64,000 nucleotides of DNA from Bradyrhizobium betae (lineage in GTDB: Bacteria > Pseudomonadota > Alphaproteobacteria > Rhizobiales > Xanthobacteraceae), in NCBI RefSeq assembly GCF_008932115.1, contig NZ_CP044543.1, positions 992,001-1,056,000 of the forward strand, given 5' to 3'. A program made the position numbers and the translations under genes. Shown here in pieces: positions 54,642-64,000 of this stretch. How positions within the stretch are numbered: the first letter of the stretch is position 1; each line of letters starts with the position of its first letter. A model generated the notes under the pieces. The model made no database searches and was not told the origin of the DNA. It was given only the letters and a program-made list of their open reading frames with translations.

Positions 54642-55922
54642 ATGCTGAAGTCCTTCATCGCCGCCGCGGCTCTGTCGCTTGCGGCCGGCTCTGCGCTCGC
54701 GCAGACCCAAACCGAGATCGTGATGCAGTATCCTTATCCGGAGCTGTTCACCGAGACCCACAAGCGCATCGCCGACGAGTTCGCCAAGGTGCACCCGGAG
54801 ATCAAGGTCACCATGCGTGCGCCTTATGAATCCTACGAGGACGCCACCCAGAAGGTGCTGCGTGAAGCGGTGACCAACCAGATGCCCGACGTGTCCTTCC
54901 AGGGGCTGAACCGCATCCGCGTCCTGGTCGACAAGAACATCCCGGCCGAACTCGGCGGCTACATCGCCGCCGAAAAGGATTTCGACAAGCAAGGCTTCCA
55001 TCAGGCGATGTATGACATCGGCACCGCCGGCGGCAAGGTCTATGCCCTGCCCTTCGCAATCTCCCTGCCCATCGTCTACGTCAATCTCGATCTGGTGAAG
55101 CAGGCTGGCGGGGACATCAACAACCTGCCGAAGAGCTGGGACGAACTGATCGCGCTGGCCAAGAAGGTCAAGGCACTGGGCAACGACACCAACGGCGTCA
55201 CCTATGCCTGGGACATCACAGGCAACTGGTTGTGGCAAGCGCCGGTGTTCGCGCGCGGCGGCACCATGCTCAACGCCGACGAGACCAAAGTCGCGTTCGA
55301 CGGACCGGAGGGCAAGTTCGCGATCAACATGATCGCACGGCTCGTCAATGAAGGCGGCATGCCCAATCTCGACCAGCCCTCGATGCGCGCGGCGTTCGCG
55401 GCCGGCAAGACCGGCTTTCACATCACCTCGACCTCGGACCTCAACAAGGTCACGCAGATGATCGGCGGCAAGTTCGCGCTGAAGACGATACCGTTCCCCG
55501 ACGTCGCCGCTTCCACCGGCCGGCTGCCGGCCGGCGGCAATGTCGTGCTGATCCTCGCCAAGGACAAGGCCAAGCGCGATGCCGCCTGGGAAGCGGTGAA
55601 GTTCTGGACCGGTGCCAAGGGCGCCGCGATCATGGCCGAGACCACCGGTTACATGCCGCCCAACAAGGTTGCCAACGAGGTCTATCTGAAGGACTTCTAT
55701 GTCAAGAACCCCAACAACTTCACCGCCGTCGGCCAGCTCGCGCTGCTCACGAAATGGTACGCCTTCCCCGGCGACAACGGCCTGAAGATCACCGACGTGA
55801 TCAAGGATCACTTGAACTCGATCATCTCCGGCGCCCGCGCGAAGGAACCCGATGCCGTCCTCGCCGACATGACGGCGGACGTGCAGAAACTGCTGCCGAA
55901 GACCACCGGCGCGGCGCGCTGA
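54642..55922 (+). CDS. ABC transporter substrate-binding protein (UgpB type)
   Basis: A 426-residue periplasmic binding protein of family 1. The signal peptide (MLKSFIAAAALSLAAGSALA) precedes QTQTEIVMQYPYPELFTETH. Then FAKVHPEIKVTM and the C-terminal AETTGYMPPNKVANEV fit the UgpB/MalE class. The start has AGGGAGA upstream. A strong hairpin follows the gene, as is common behind binding-protein genes to raise mRNA stability. The ligand is probably a phosphorylated polyol or diester, judged from the phosphodiesterase gene next door. Confidence 0.92.
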   Translation: MLKSFIAAAALSLAAGSALAQTQTEIVMQYPYPELFTETHKRIADEFAKVHPEIKVTMRAPYESYEDATQKVLREAVTNQMPDVSFQGLNRIRVLVDKNIPAELGGYIAAEKDFDKQGFHQAMYDIGTAGGKVYALPFAISLPIVYVNLDLVKQAGGDINNLPKSWDELIALAKKVKALGNDTNGVTYAWDITGNWLWQAPVFARGGTMLNADETKVAFDGPEGKFAINMIARLVNEGGMPNLDQPSMRAAFAAGKTGFHITSTSDLNKVTQMIGGKFALKTIPFPDVAASTGRLPAGGNVVLILAKDKAKRDAAWEAVKFWTGAKGAAIMAETTGYMPPNKVANEVYLKDFYVKNPNNFTAVGQLALLTKWYAFPGDNGLKITDVIKDHLNSIISGARAKEPDAVLADMTADVQKLLPKTTGAAR

Positions 55923-55939
55923 GCGTCCCGACATCCACT

Positions 55940-55968
55940 GGCACAGGGCGCCATCGGCGCCCTGTGCC
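55940..55968 (+). other. Stable intercistronic hairpin behind the binding-protein gene
   Basis: Perfect 13-base stem ggcacagggcgcc / ggcgccctgtgcc with a 3-base loop, 17 bases after the stop. There is no T run, so it more likely stabilises the upstream message or lowers read-through to the phosphodiesterase than stops all transcription. Confidence 0.65.
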
Positions 55969-55987
55969 TCCACAGCCGGAGATGACG

Positions 55988-56812
55988 ATGAAGCTGCTTC
56001 ATCTGAGCGACATTCACCTGACGGCACCGGGCGCCACCATCGGCGGCCGCGATCCACGCGCCAATTTCGAGCGGGCGCTTACGCATGCCCTGCGGGATCA
56101 TCACGACGCCGGGTTGATGGTGATTACCGGCGACCTCTCGGATTGGGGCGATGTTGCCGACTATCAATGGCTCAAGCAGCGCCTCGATGAATATCCGCTG
56201 CCGGTCCGGCTTTGCATCGGCAACCACGACCGGCGCGCTGCCTTCCTGAGCGTCTTCCCCGATCTCGCCGATGAGAACGGCTTTGTCCAGGGCATCCACG
56301 ATACAGCCGCCGGCCGCTGCCTGTTCCTCGACACCGCCCACCCGGAGACGCATGCCGGGCGCTATTGCGAAGATCGTCTTGGCTGGCTCGAGGCACGGCT
56401 TGCCGAGCACGATGGGCCGTTTCTGCTGTTCATGCACCATAACCCGATGCCGGTGCATCTCGCTCCCTTCGACCAGATTCGCCTGCTCGACGAAGCTCCG
56501 TTCCGGCAGCTCGTCGGCCGCCATCGGACAAAAATCCGCCACGTCTTCTTCGGCCATTGTCACCTGCCGCTCGCCGGCTCGGTTGCAGGGATCCCCGCCT
56601 CGTCGCTGCGTGGCACCAACCATGCGAGCTTTCCGCTGTTTTCCGAGACCATGCTGCTGAGCGCGTCCGACCTGCCGCAGGCCTATGGCGTCGTCTTCTT
56701 CGGGGACGACTACGTGACCGTGCATATGGTGGAATTCGGCTACGACGGTCCCATCCGCGTCGAAGGCTCGCCCGACTACCAGGCCTGGGACCGCGAAACC
56801 ATGGTGCGATGA
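55988..56812 (+). CDS. GpdQ-like metallophosphodiesterase
   Basis: A 274-residue cytoplasmic calcineurin-like phosphodiesterase. Metal motifs in order: LSDIHLT (D8, H10), VITGDLSDWG, CIGNHDRR, FMHHNPMP and FFGHCHLP. This order and the DRLGWLEARL helix resemble GpdQ, which cleaves glycerophosphodiesters. The ATG at 55988 has GGAG at proper distance; an ATG six bases earlier is too close to it. As the last gene of the Ugp-like transporter set it probably hydrolyses the imported compound. Confidence 0.87.
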   Translation: MKLLHLSDIHLTAPGATIGGRDPRANFERALTHALRDHHDAGLMVITGDLSDWGDVADYQWLKQRLDEYPLPVRLCIGNHDRRAAFLSVFPDLADENGFVQGIHDTAAGRCLFLDTAHPETHAGRYCEDRLGWLEARLAEHDGPFLLFMHHNPMPVHLAPFDQIRLLDEAPFRQLVGRHRTKIRHVFFGHCHLPLAGSVAGIPASSLRGTNHASFPLFSETMLLSASDLPQAYGVVFFGDDYVTVHMVEFGYDGPIRVEGSPDYQAWDRETMVR

Positions 56813-56833
56813 TCGGCGCGCGCCGATCATCTG

Positions 56834-57712
56834 CTACTCCACCAACAACACGTCGACGGCGACGCCGAGCTTCTGCTTCCGCGAGCCGACGATGATGCCG
56901 TCGACCGGCGAGACGTCGGAAAAGTCGCGTGCGACCGCGAGCACGATATGGTCGTTTGCGACCAGGAGATCGTTGGTCGGATCGAAATCGATCCAGCCAA
57001 GCTCCGCCCCGCACCACAGCGACACCCAGGCGTGGGTGGCATCGGCGCCCTGCAGACGCTGCTGGCCCGCAGGCGGAATGGTGCGTAAGTATCCGCTGAC
57101 ATAGGCGGCGGGCAGACCGAGCCCGCGCAGGCCCGCGATCATCACATGGGCGAAATCCTGGCAGACGCCATGGCGCTTGTCGAACACCTCGTCGAGCGGC
57201 GTCGAGATCACCGTCGCCTTGGGGTCGTAGCGAAACTCGGTGCGGATGCGATGCATGAGATCTGCGGCGCCGGCGAGGATTCCCGCGCCGGGCGCAAAGC
57301 TCAAAGCGGCATAGGCGCTGACCGGACGCAGCACCGGCACCAGCGGACTGGCAAAGACATAGCCGACCGGCGAGGACGGCCCGAGACTGGTCGCCTCAAA
57401 CGCGAGGTCGCGGATGCTCTCCCAGGCCGGGCTCGCGGCATCGCGCGCCGGCGGCTTGCGCGAGACCGACACGCGCGAGCGCGAGTCGATGCGCAGATTG
57501 CGATGCGCCGTCTCGATCACGATGCTCTCGGTCAGCGTGCCGAAGAAATCGCGGCGGACATGCCGCTCGGCGGGCCGCGGACGGATCTCGACACGGTGCG
57601 AGATCAGCTCCTGGCCGTCTCCGTTCTTCGGCTCCAGCCGCAGCGTGCAGCGAGCGAAGCTGACCGCGCTCTCATATTCGTAGGTGGTGACGTGCCGGAT
57701 GTCGTAGATCAC
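56834..57712 (-). CDS. Transglutaminase-like cysteine protein
   Basis: A 292-residue cytoplasmic protein of the bacterial transglutaminase-like family with the N-terminal strand region IYDIRHVTTYEYESAVSFAR. The catalytic triad is seen as Cys in KRHGVCQDFAHVM, His in DATHAWVSLW and Asp in IDFDPTND. It may cut or form amide bonds. Its ATG overlaps the end of the ATP-grasp/Alpha-E gene by 4 bases, so the two are coupled. It converges on the GpdQ-like gene. Confidence 0.9.
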   Translation of the reverse strand: MIYDIRHVTTYEYESAVSFARCTLRLEPKNGDGQELISHRVEIRPRPAERHVRRDFFGTLTESIVIETAHRNLRIDSRSRVSVSRKPPARDAASPAWESIRDLAFEATSLGPSSPVGYVFASPLVPVLRPVSAYAALSFAPGAGILAGAADLMHRIRTEFRYDPKATVISTPLDEVFDKRHGVCQDFAHVMIAGLRGLGLPAAYVSGYLRTIPPAGQQRLQGADATHAWVSLWCGAELGWIDFDPTNDLLVANDHIVLAVARDFSDVSPVDGIIVGSRKQKLGVAVDVLLVE

Positions 57713-60246
57713 GCCAGCCCCGTCAGCTTTTCCGGCCGGCTGGCATTCGGGCCGTGCGGGAAGTAATGCAGCCCGATCGCCTCGGCGAGGCTGAGCAAAT
57801 CCTGCTCCAGCGAGAACAGCGACTTGACCTCCAGCTTCTCGGCTTCGGCCGTGGTCAGCATCGCCTGCACCGCGAGCGCGAGCCGCTGCGGCCGCTCGAT
57901 CAGGCCGTGCTCCTTCAGGCTCGGCAGCGCCGCGATGTGCTCGTTCAGGGTCGCCACCTGGAACGCCACCGACCGCGGATTGTAGCTATCGAGCACGGCG
58001 AGGTCGCGCACCGGGGCCAGGATCGGCGCCAGCAGATAGCGCGAGCGGTAGGTGATCTGGGAATCCACCAGCGTCAGCAGGATGTCGAGATCCTCGTCGC
58101 CGGCCTCGTCATAGGCGAACTGGCGCGCGAAGCGCGCGGTGTTGATGGCGCGCTCGGTGCGGCGGCCGACATCGAGGAAGCGCCAGCCGGCGGCGCGGTT
58201 CATGTTCTCCTGGGCAAGGCCGGCAAAGCTCGCGAGCTCCTGCAAGGTCAGCTCGGCCGCGCTCAGCACGCTGTCATCGTCCTCGACCTCGACGGCGAGC
58301 CGCTCGGCCATCTCGGTGATGACCTGCCAGGCATCGGGCGACAGCCGCTCGCGCAAGGAGGTCGCCGTGCGCTGCGCCGCGCGCACCAGCGACAACGCGG
58401 AGCCGAAACGATCGGCGTTCTGCAGCGCTTCGGCGGTGACGCGTCCCGGCGTCGCGCGCGAGGCTTGCGAGATCGCGCCCCAGGCCACCAGCAGGCGCTG
58501 GATGCGCTCTGCCGATTGCAGCGAGGCCGCGGTGCCCTTGCTTGGCCCGCTCGGCGAGCCCAGCGCCCGCACCAGCCGCAGCGTCGCTTCGGCGCGCTCG
58601 AGATAGCGGCCGAGCCAGAACAGGTTGTCGGCGGCGCGGCTCGGCAGCACGCCGGCGATGCGGCGGATGCGCACCTTGTCGGTCGCCGGCAGCAGCGTCG
58701 CGGTCGCGACCTTCTTCTCCGAGACGACCCAGACGTCGGCGGCGCGGGCACCGTCGCCCATCGACACCGCACGCGCATCGGCCTGCTCGGCGATCCGGCA
58801 GAAGCCGCCGGGCATGATGGCCCAGCCGTCGGGCGTCGCGGCCGCGAACACGCGCAGCACGAAGGGGCGCGGCGTGATCTGGCCATGCTCCCACACCGGC
58901 ATGGTCGAAAGCCGCACCACCTCCTGGCCGACATAGTCCATACCGCGCCCGGTGATGGAATCGATCAGGCGCTGGCGTCCGCTTGCGTCGAGCTCGCTCG
59001 CGAGCACCGGACCGTTGCTGTCGAAACCGGGAACGCCGCGCCCGTAGGCGCCTTCGATCGCGACCTCGTCGAGCCGCGACAGCACCTCGTCGCGCGCGGT
59101 GCGCTGGCCGCACCACCAGGTCGCGATGTGCGGCATCTTCAGCTCTTCGCCGAGCAGGCGGCGGCTCAGCGCCGGCAGGAAACCGAGCATCGCGCGCGCC
59201 TCCAGCACGCCGGAGCCCGGCATGTTGGCGACGACGACGCCATCCTTGCGCAGCACGTCGATCAGACCGGGCACGCCGAGATGCGAGGACGCATCGAGCT
59301 CGAGCGGATCGAGCGAGTTGGAATCGACACGGCGGAGCAGAACGTCGAGCCGCTTCAGGCCGGCGACGGTGCGGATGTGAACGCGGTCGTCACTGACGGC
59401 GAGATCGTCGCCCTCGACCAGCAGAAAGCCGAGATAGCGCGCCAGCGTCGCATGCTCGAAATAGGTCTCGCTGAAGCTGCCCGGTGTGAGCACGCCGATC
59501 CGCGGCTCGTCGCGATCGGCGCGCGCGCGCAGGCTGTCGCGGAACGCCTCGAAGAACGGCGCGACGCGCGGCACGTTCATCGACTTGTAGAGATCGGAGA
59601 AGGCGCGCGAGAGCACCAGGCGGTTCTCCAGCGCGTAGCCCGCGCCCGACGGCGCCTGCGTGCGGTCGCCGAGCACCCACCAGCGGCCGTCGGGGCCGCG
59701 GCCGACGTCGGCGGCGTAGAGCGAAAGGTAGCGCCCGCCCGGCGGCGGCACGCCGCAGACCGGACGGAGATATTCGGGACTGCCGGCGATCGCGGCCGCC
59801 GGCAGCGCGCCTTCCGCGACCAGCCGGCCCTCGCCATAGATGTCGCGCAGGACGAGTTCGAGCAGCTCGGCGCGCTGGGTGATGCCGGCGGACAGCTGCT
59901 TCCAGTCGGCCTCGTCGATCAGCAGCGGCAGATGGCTGAGCGACCAGGGCCGGTCGGCGCCGTCGCCGGGGGCGCGGTAGGTGACGCCGGCCTCGCGGAG
60001 GTGGCGGTCGGCCATGCCGAACCGCCGCTCGATCTCGTCGGGCGCAAGCGCGCCGAAGGCGTCGAAAAAGCGGCCCCAGACCGCGCGCGGGGCGCCGTCG
60101 GGCCCCAAGAACTCGTCGGGGATGCCGGGCAGGCGGCGATAGTCGCGGACCCATTGCGCGAGGCGGCGCTGGCCTTCGCGCTGGCTCTCACGTTGTGTTG
60201 GCGCCTTACCCGCCCTGTCGTCCTCTTCGGCTGCGCCCTCGCCCAT
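57709..60246 (-). CDS. Circularly permuted ATP-grasp plus Alpha-E domain fusion protein
   Basis: An 845-residue fusion. The first half is a circularly permuted ATP-grasp domain (GIPDEFLGPDGAPRAVWGRF, RRFGMADRHLREAGVTY, GSFSETYFEHATLARYLGF, LLVEGDDLAV). The last part is a helical Alpha-E (DUF403) domain: ADNLFWLGRYLERAEATLRL, EENMNRAAGW-like QENMNRAAGWRFLDVGRRTE, and the C-terminal FSLEQDLLSLAEAIGLHYFP. In many bacteria these are two separate genes; here they are fused. ATP-grasp of this type is predicted to ligate a small peptide or amino acid, and a transglutaminase partner is typical. Function not known experimentally. Confidence 0.9.
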   Translation of the reverse strand: MGEGAAEEDDRAGKAPTQRESQREGQRRLAQWVRDYRRLPGIPDEFLGPDGAPRAVWGRFFDAFGALAPDEIERRFGMADRHLREAGVTYRAPGDGADRPWSLSHLPLLIDEADWKQLSAGITQRAELLELVLRDIYGEGRLVAEGALPAAAIAGSPEYLRPVCGVPPPGGRYLSLYAADVGRGPDGRWWVLGDRTQAPSGAGYALENRLVLSRAFSDLYKSMNVPRVAPFFEAFRDSLRARADRDEPRIGVLTPGSFSETYFEHATLARYLGFLLVEGDDLAVSDDRVHIRTVAGLKRLDVLLRRVDSNSLDPLELDASSHLGVPGLIDVLRKDGVVVANMPGSGVLEARAMLGFLPALSRRLLGEELKMPHIATWWCGQRTARDEVLSRLDEVAIEGAYGRGVPGFDSNGPVLASELDASGRQRLIDSITGRGMDYVGQEVVRLSTMPVWEHGQITPRPFVLRVFAAATPDGWAIMPGGFCRIAEQADARAVSMGDGARAADVWVVSEKKVATATLLPATDKVRIRRIAGVLPSRAADNLFWLGRYLERAEATLRLVRALGSPSGPSKGTAASLQSAERIQRLLVAWGAISQASRATPGRVTAEALQNADRFGSALSLVRAAQRTATSLRERLSPDAWQVITEMAERLAVEVEDDDSVLSAAELTLQELASFAGLAQENMNRAAGWRFLDVGRRTERAINTARFARQFAYDEAGDEDLDILLTLVDSQITYRSRYLLAPILAPVRDLAVLDSYNPRSVAFQVATLNEHIAALPSLKEHGLIERPQRLALAVQAMLTTAEAEKLEVKSLFSLEQDLLSLAEAIGLHYFPHGPNASRPEKLTGLA

Positions 60247-60273
60247 GCGCCTCTCCCTGCCCCGCCCTCATAC

Positions 60274-63200
60274 TCATTGCAGGAGCGGGGTCCGCAAGTC
60301 GAGGGTCAGGGGAAACTCATTTGTGCGTTCCTCGGGCGGCGGCTGCATCGGGCCCGGCGTATGGCCGTGGTCCTGGAAGCGCGCCAGCCGCCGCGCCTCG
60401 GCCTCGTAGGTGTTGACCGGCTTGGTATCGTAGCTGCGCCCGCCGGGATGGGCGACGTGATAGACGCAGCCGCCGAGCGAGCGGCCGTTCCAGGTGTCGA
60501 TCAGGTCGAAGGTCAGGGGCGCGTGAACGGGGATGGTCGGGTGCAGGCCGGAGGCCGGCTGCCAGGCCTTGAAGCGGACACCGGCCACGGCTTCCCCGGA
60601 GCGGCCGGTCGAGGTCATCGGCAGGCGGCGGCCGTTGCAGGTGACGATGTGGCGTCCCTCGACGAAGCCCTCTGCCTTGACCTGGAGCCGCTCGACCGAG
60701 CTGTCGACATAGCGCACCGTGCCGCCGGCCGAGCCCTCCTCGCCGAGCACATGCCAGGGCTCCAGCGCCTGCCGCAGCTCCAGCGTGACGCCGCCATGAT
60801 GGATACGGCCGAAGGCGGGGAAACGGAATTCGAGCTGAGCCAGATACCATTCCGCCTCGAACGGGTAGCCGGACTGCTTCAGCTCGGACAGCACGTCCTG
60901 AAAATCTTCCCAGATGAAATGCGGCAGCATGTAGCGGTCATGCAGCGCCGTACCCCAGCGCACGAACTTGCCGGATTGCGGCTCGCGCCAGAATTTTGCG
61001 ATCAGCGCGCGGATCAGCAGCTGCTGCGCCAGCGACATGCGCGGATCGGGCGGCATTTCGAGCGCGCGGAATTCGACGAGGCCGAGCCGCCCCGTGGTCC
61101 CATCCGGCGAATAGAGCTTGTCGATGCAGATCTCGGCGCGATGGGTGTTGCCGGTGATGTCGACGAGCAGGTGCCGGAACAGGCGGTCCACCAGCCAGAG
61201 CGGGGTCTGGTAGCCCGGCGGCGGCACGTGGGAGAGCGCGATCTCGAGCTCGTAGATGCTGTCGTGCCGGGCTTCGTCGATGCGCGGCGCCTGGCTGGTC
61301 GGGCCAATGAACAGGCCGGAGAAGAAGTAGGACAGCGACGGATGCCGCTGCCAGTACAGCACAAGGCTCTTGAGCAGGTCGGGACGGCGCAGGAACGGCG
61401 AGTGCTCCGGACTGGAGCCGCCGATCACGACATGATTGCCGCCGCCGGTGCCGGTGTGGCGGCCGTCGACCAGGAAGCGGTTGGCACCGAGTCGCACCTT
61501 GCCCGCGTCCTCATAGAGACCGGTGGTGATATCGACCGCGTCGCGCCAGCTCTTCGCCGGCTGGATGTTGATCTCGACGACGCCGGGATCGGGCGTCACC
61601 TTGATCACCTCGACGCGCGGATCGAACGGCGGCGGGTAACCCTCGACATGGACCTGGAGCTGCATCTCCTCGGCGGTGGCTTCGAGCGCCGCGATCATCT
61701 CGAGATAATCCTCGATGCGCTCGACCGGCGGCATGAAGGCGCAGAGCACGCCGTCGCGGACTTCGACGGACAGCGCGGTGCGGACCGGGATCGACGTGTT
61801 GAGCTGCTCGAGCGGAGCCCGCGGCGGCGCTTCCGGGCGCGCTTCGAGGGTGAACACCGGCAACTTGCCGCGCGGCTCCATCGGATCGCGCTCGACGATG
61901 TAGGGATATTGGTTGGGTGGAACGTAGCCGAGCGACCCGATCGGCAGGCGCAGGCCGAGAGGGGAATCGCCTGGCATCAGGAACAGATGATTGCGCCGCA
62001 ATTGCCAGCGCTCGCTGCGCCAGCGCGGCGGCGCGTTCCAGCGCTGCACCGGCAGCACGAAGCCGCGCGGCGTGTTGAGGCCCTGCTCGAACACGCGCGC
62101 CATGCGCGCGCGATCCTCCGGATTGGCCAATTTGGAGTCGGACGGATCGACGTTGACGGGAAGCTCGGCCTCCTTCTGGAGCCAGAGCGCGGTGTCCTCA
62201 TAGGCCGGCATGATGTAGCCGGGATCGAGCCCGAGCCGCAGTGCCGCGCCCTCCATGAAGGTCTCGGCGTCCTTTGCCTCGGCGCGGCGGGGCTGCTCGA
62301 TTTTCGCGATGAGATCGGCGTTCTTCCAGATCGGCACGCCGTCCTTGCGCCAGTAGAGGCCGAAGGCCCAGCGCGGCAGGCTCTCGCCCGGATACCATTT
62401 GCCCTGGCCGTAGTGCAGAAGGCCGCCCGGCGCGAAGCGCGTGCGCAGGCGGCGGATCAGATCGTCGCCGAGCGCGCGCTTGGTCGGGCCGACCGCCTCC
62501 GTATTCCACTCCGCCGCTTCGAGATCGTCGACCGAGACGAAGGTCGGCTCGCCGCCCATCGTCAGCCGCACGTCATCGGCGGCGAGATCGCCGTCGACCT
62601 GCTCGCCGAGATCGTTGAGCCGGGCCCAGGCCTCGTCGGAGAACGGCTTGGTGATGCGCGGCGCCTCGCGGATGCGCTTGACGCTCATGTCGAAGGCGAA
62701 CTCGACTTCGGCAAAGCCCGCGCCGCCGGAGATCGGCGCCGCCGAGCGATAATGCGGCGTGGCGGCGACCGGGATGTGCCCCTCGCCCGCGAGCATGCCC
62801 GAGGTCGCGTCGAACCCGATCCAGCCCGCGCCCGGCAGATAGACTTCGGCCCAGGCGTGCAGGTCGGTGAAGTCGTTCTCCACCTCCGGCGGTCCCTCGA
62901 TCGGATCGATGTCGGGACGGATCTGGATCAGGTAGCCGGAGACGAAACGCGCGGCGAGACCGAGATGACGGAAGGTCTGGATCAAGAGCCAGGCGGAGTC
63001 GCGGCAGGATCCGGCGCAGGAGGTGAGCGTCTCCTCCGGCGTCTGCACGCCCGGCTCCATCCGGATGATGTAGCTGATCTTCTTCTGCAGCTCCCTGTTC
63101 ACGTCGACCAGGAAATTGACCGTGTTCGGGGCTTCGTGCGGGATCGTGTCGAGGTATTTCGCGAACAGGCGATCGGGCTTGATGGTCTCCAGATACGGAG

Positions 63201-63543
63201 CCAGCTCCGTTTTCAAGTCCTTCGGATATTCGAACGGAAAACTGTCGGCGTAGGGCTCGACGAAAAAGTCGAACGGATTGACCACGGTCATCTGCGCCGT
63301 GAAATCGACCTCGAATTTCAGCTCCGTCGCTTTCTCCGGAAAGACGTAACGCGCCAGCCAGTTGCCTTGCGGATCCTGCTGCCAGTTCACGAAATGGTTG
63401 GCCGGAGTGACCTTGAGCGAATAGCTCAGGATCGGCGTGCGCGTGTGCGGCGCCGGCCGCAGCCGGATGGTCTGCGGACCGAGATCGATCGGGCGATCGT
63501 ATTTGTAGTGGGTGACGTGGTGTAACGCGACGTGGATCGACAC
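60274..63543 (-). CDS. Large transglutaminase-like protein with DUF2126 C-terminal domain
   Basis: A 1089-residue protein. The N-terminal region is a transglutaminase-like domain ([20 protein letters not shown]) with triad Cys in [14 protein letters not shown], His in [11 protein letters not shown] and Asp in GFDATSGM. The large C-terminal DUF2126 region runs from [14 protein letters not shown] to the end and includes [20 protein letters not shown] and [15 protein letters not shown]. The GTG at 63543 has GGAG 7 bases upstream and gives the usual N-terminus; the frame is open 19 codons further. It is first in a three-gene operon with the ATP-grasp/Alpha-E fusion and the smaller transglutaminase. 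Confidence 0.92.
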   Translation of the reverse strand: MSIHVALHHVTHYKYDRPIDLGPQTIRLRPAPHTRTPILSYSLKVTPANHFVNWQQDPQGNWLARYVFPEKATELKFEVDFTAQMTVVNPFDFFVEPYADSFPFEYPKDLKTELAPYLETIKPDRLFAKYLDTIPHEAPNTVNFLVDVNRELQKKISYIIRMEPGVQTPEETLTSCAGSCRDSAWLLIQTFRHLGLAARFVSGYLIQIRPDIDPIEGPPEVENDFTDLHAWAEVYLPGAGWIGFDATSGMLAGEGHIPVAATPHYRSAAPISGGAGFAEVEFAFDMSVKRIREAPRITKPFSDEAWARLNDLGEQVDGDLAADDVRLTMGGEPTFVSVDDLEAAEWNTEAVGPTKRALGDDLIRRLRTRFAPGGLLHYGQGKWYPGESLPRWAFGLYWRKDGVPIWKNADLIAKIEQPRRAEAKDAETFMEGAALRLGLDPGYIMPAYEDTALWLQKEAELPVNVDPSDSKLANPEDRARMARVFEQGLNTPRGFVLPVQRWNAPPRWRSERWQLRRNHLFLMPGDSPLGLRLPIGSLGYVPPNQYPYIVERDPMEPRGKLPVFTLEARPEAPPRAPLEQLNTSIPVRTALSVEVRDGVLCAFMPPVERIEDYLEMIAALEATAEEMQLQVHVEGYPPPFDPRVEVIKVTPDPGVVEINIQPAKSWRDAVDITTGLYEDAGKVRLGANRFLVDGRHTGTGGGNHVVIGGSSPEHSPFLRRPDLLKSLVLYWQRHPSLSYFFSGLFIGPTSQAPRIDEARHDSIYELEIALSHVPPPGYQTPLWLVDRLFRHLLVDITGNTHRAEICIDKLYSPDGTTGRLGLVEFRALEMPPDPRMSLAQQLLIRALIAKFWREPQSGKFVRWGTALHDRYMLPHFIWEDFQDVLSELKQSGYPFEAEWYLAQLEFRFPAFGRIHHGGVTLELRQALEPWHVLGEEGSAGGTVRYVDSSVERLQVKAEGFVEGRHIVTCNGRRLPMTSTGRSGEAVAGVRFKAWQPASGLHPTIPVHAPLTFDLIDTWNGRSLGGCVYHVAHPGGRSYDTKPVNTYEAEARRLARFQDHGHTPGPMQPPPEERTNEFPLTLDLRTPLLQ

Positions 63544-63652
63544 GGGATGCGATGCTCCAGCAGCTTTTTTGAGCAGAACACCTGAGGTCTGTGCGATCAA
63601 GCACTAACAACGGGCAGACCGTGCCTACGCAAGGTGCGGGCCGCCCGCTTTC

Positions 63653-63796
63653 TTCCTTCCCCCTTGCGGGAGAAGGTGGCGCGAAGCGCCGGATGAGGGG
63701 TTCTCTCCGCTGGCAAGACCGTTCGTGAGGACGGAGACCCCTCACCCGTCTCGCCGCTTTGCGGCGAGCCACCCTCTCCCACAAGGGGAGAGGGGT
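63653..63796. repeat. Intergenic long inverted repeat, copy C
   Basis: Left arm with cccttgcgggagaaggtggc and gcgaagcgccggatgagggg; right arm acccctcacccgtctcgccg to ctctcccacaaggggagagg. The arms pair over about 50 bases each. It is the closest relative of copy B at 39491-39645 and lies between two minus-strand genes. Confidence 0.8.
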
Positions 63797-63820
63797 TGCA
63801 GCGTGCTCTTGGTGAAAACC

Positions 63821-64000
63821 TTACGCCGCCGAGGTCAGCCGCTGCAGGAACTGGGTCACCTCGCGCCGGAGCGTCTCGACTTCGCCATGGACGCGTTCGG
63901 AGGCGCTGTTGACGCGGCTGGCGACGCGTCCCGTATCGGCGGCGGCCTCGCTGATGCCGGTGACGTTGGTCGAGACCTGCGATGTGCCGGACGAGGCCTC
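63821..64000 (-). CDS. Methyl-accepting chemotaxis protein (C-terminal end only)
   Basis: The last 59 codons of a gene that continues past the window. The peptide EASSGTSQVSTNVTGISEA, then GRVASRVNSASERVHGEVET and LRREVTQFLQRLTSAA is the end of a chemoreceptor signalling domain: a long helix and a short tail, similar to the end of the chemoreceptor at 33563-35302. The N-terminus and sensor cannot be seen. Confidence 0.8.
   Translation of the reverse strand, partial: EASSGTSQVSTNVTGISEAAADTGRVASRVNSASERVHGEVETLRREVTQFLQRLTSAA

Noticed and set aside
57754..63525. Very long open frame (over 1900 codons) on the plus strand opposite the ATP-grasp and DUF2126 genes
   Set aside because: It is a by-product of high GC and codon bias on the other strand; its translation is Arg/Ala/Gln-rich without domains, while the minus strand carries clear families.

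Overview
The window looks like a chromosomal segment of an alphaproteobacterium of the Bradyrhizobium/Rhodopseudomonas group (Nitrobacteraceae). The reasons are uniformly high GC, an almost complete hopanoid cluster including the C-2 methylase hpnP, an EcfG-type general-stress promoter motif, a FixK/FNR-type box, and interspersed hairpin repeats of the kind common in these genomes. I found no rRNA, tRNA, CRISPR array, phage or intact insertion sequence. This is mostly core metabolism with a few regulatory islands.

Layout. 1-9.4 kb: the end of a UdgX-type uracil-DNA glycosylase; a PiT phosphate transporter split by a one-base frameshift; an M20 amidohydrolase; a GMC oxidoreductase with an alpha/beta hydrolase; a twin-arginine-exported metallophosphoesterase with a cupredoxin; and an ECF sigma/anti-sigma pair. 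9.4-33.3 kb: the hopanoid region. hpnO and hpnN (minus) are followed by ispH-hpnH (plus), which converge on hpnCDEFG (minus). An accessory block (outer-membrane barrel protein plus a vapBC-like pair with a frameshifted antitoxin) lies between hpnH and hpnG, bracketed by two nearly identical terminators. Beyond hpnC come two small exported proteins, a second MMPL/RND exporter, and hpnP placed between eutB and eutC. 33.5-42.6 kb: a chemoreceptor, an M81 peptidase, two Asp-nucleophile alpha/beta hydrolases, an acyl-CoA dehydrogenase, an orphan Liv-type binding protein and an HdeD-family protein with a FixK-type box upstream.

42.7-49.6 kb holds the most notable region: an ECF sigma/ChrR pair (singlet-oxygen response type), a second ECF sigma factor overlapping an Fe-S (6-4)-type photolyase, TspO, and an MHYT-GGDEF-EAL c-di-GMP protein. 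Four promoters with the same architecture, TGATCC-N16-CGT(T/A), sit 26-35 bases before the start codons of the four transcription units, so the whole block is probably one light/oxidative-stress regulon.

49.6-64 kb: an HD phosphohydrolase; a LysR regulator divergent from a Ugp-like ABC importer with a GpdQ-like phosphodiesterase (probably glycerophosphodiester or phosphonate-type substrate use); a three-gene transglutaminase / permuted ATP-grasp-Alpha-E / DUF2126 operon; and the C-terminus of another chemoreceptor. Assignments come from reading motifs and context; no database search was made.
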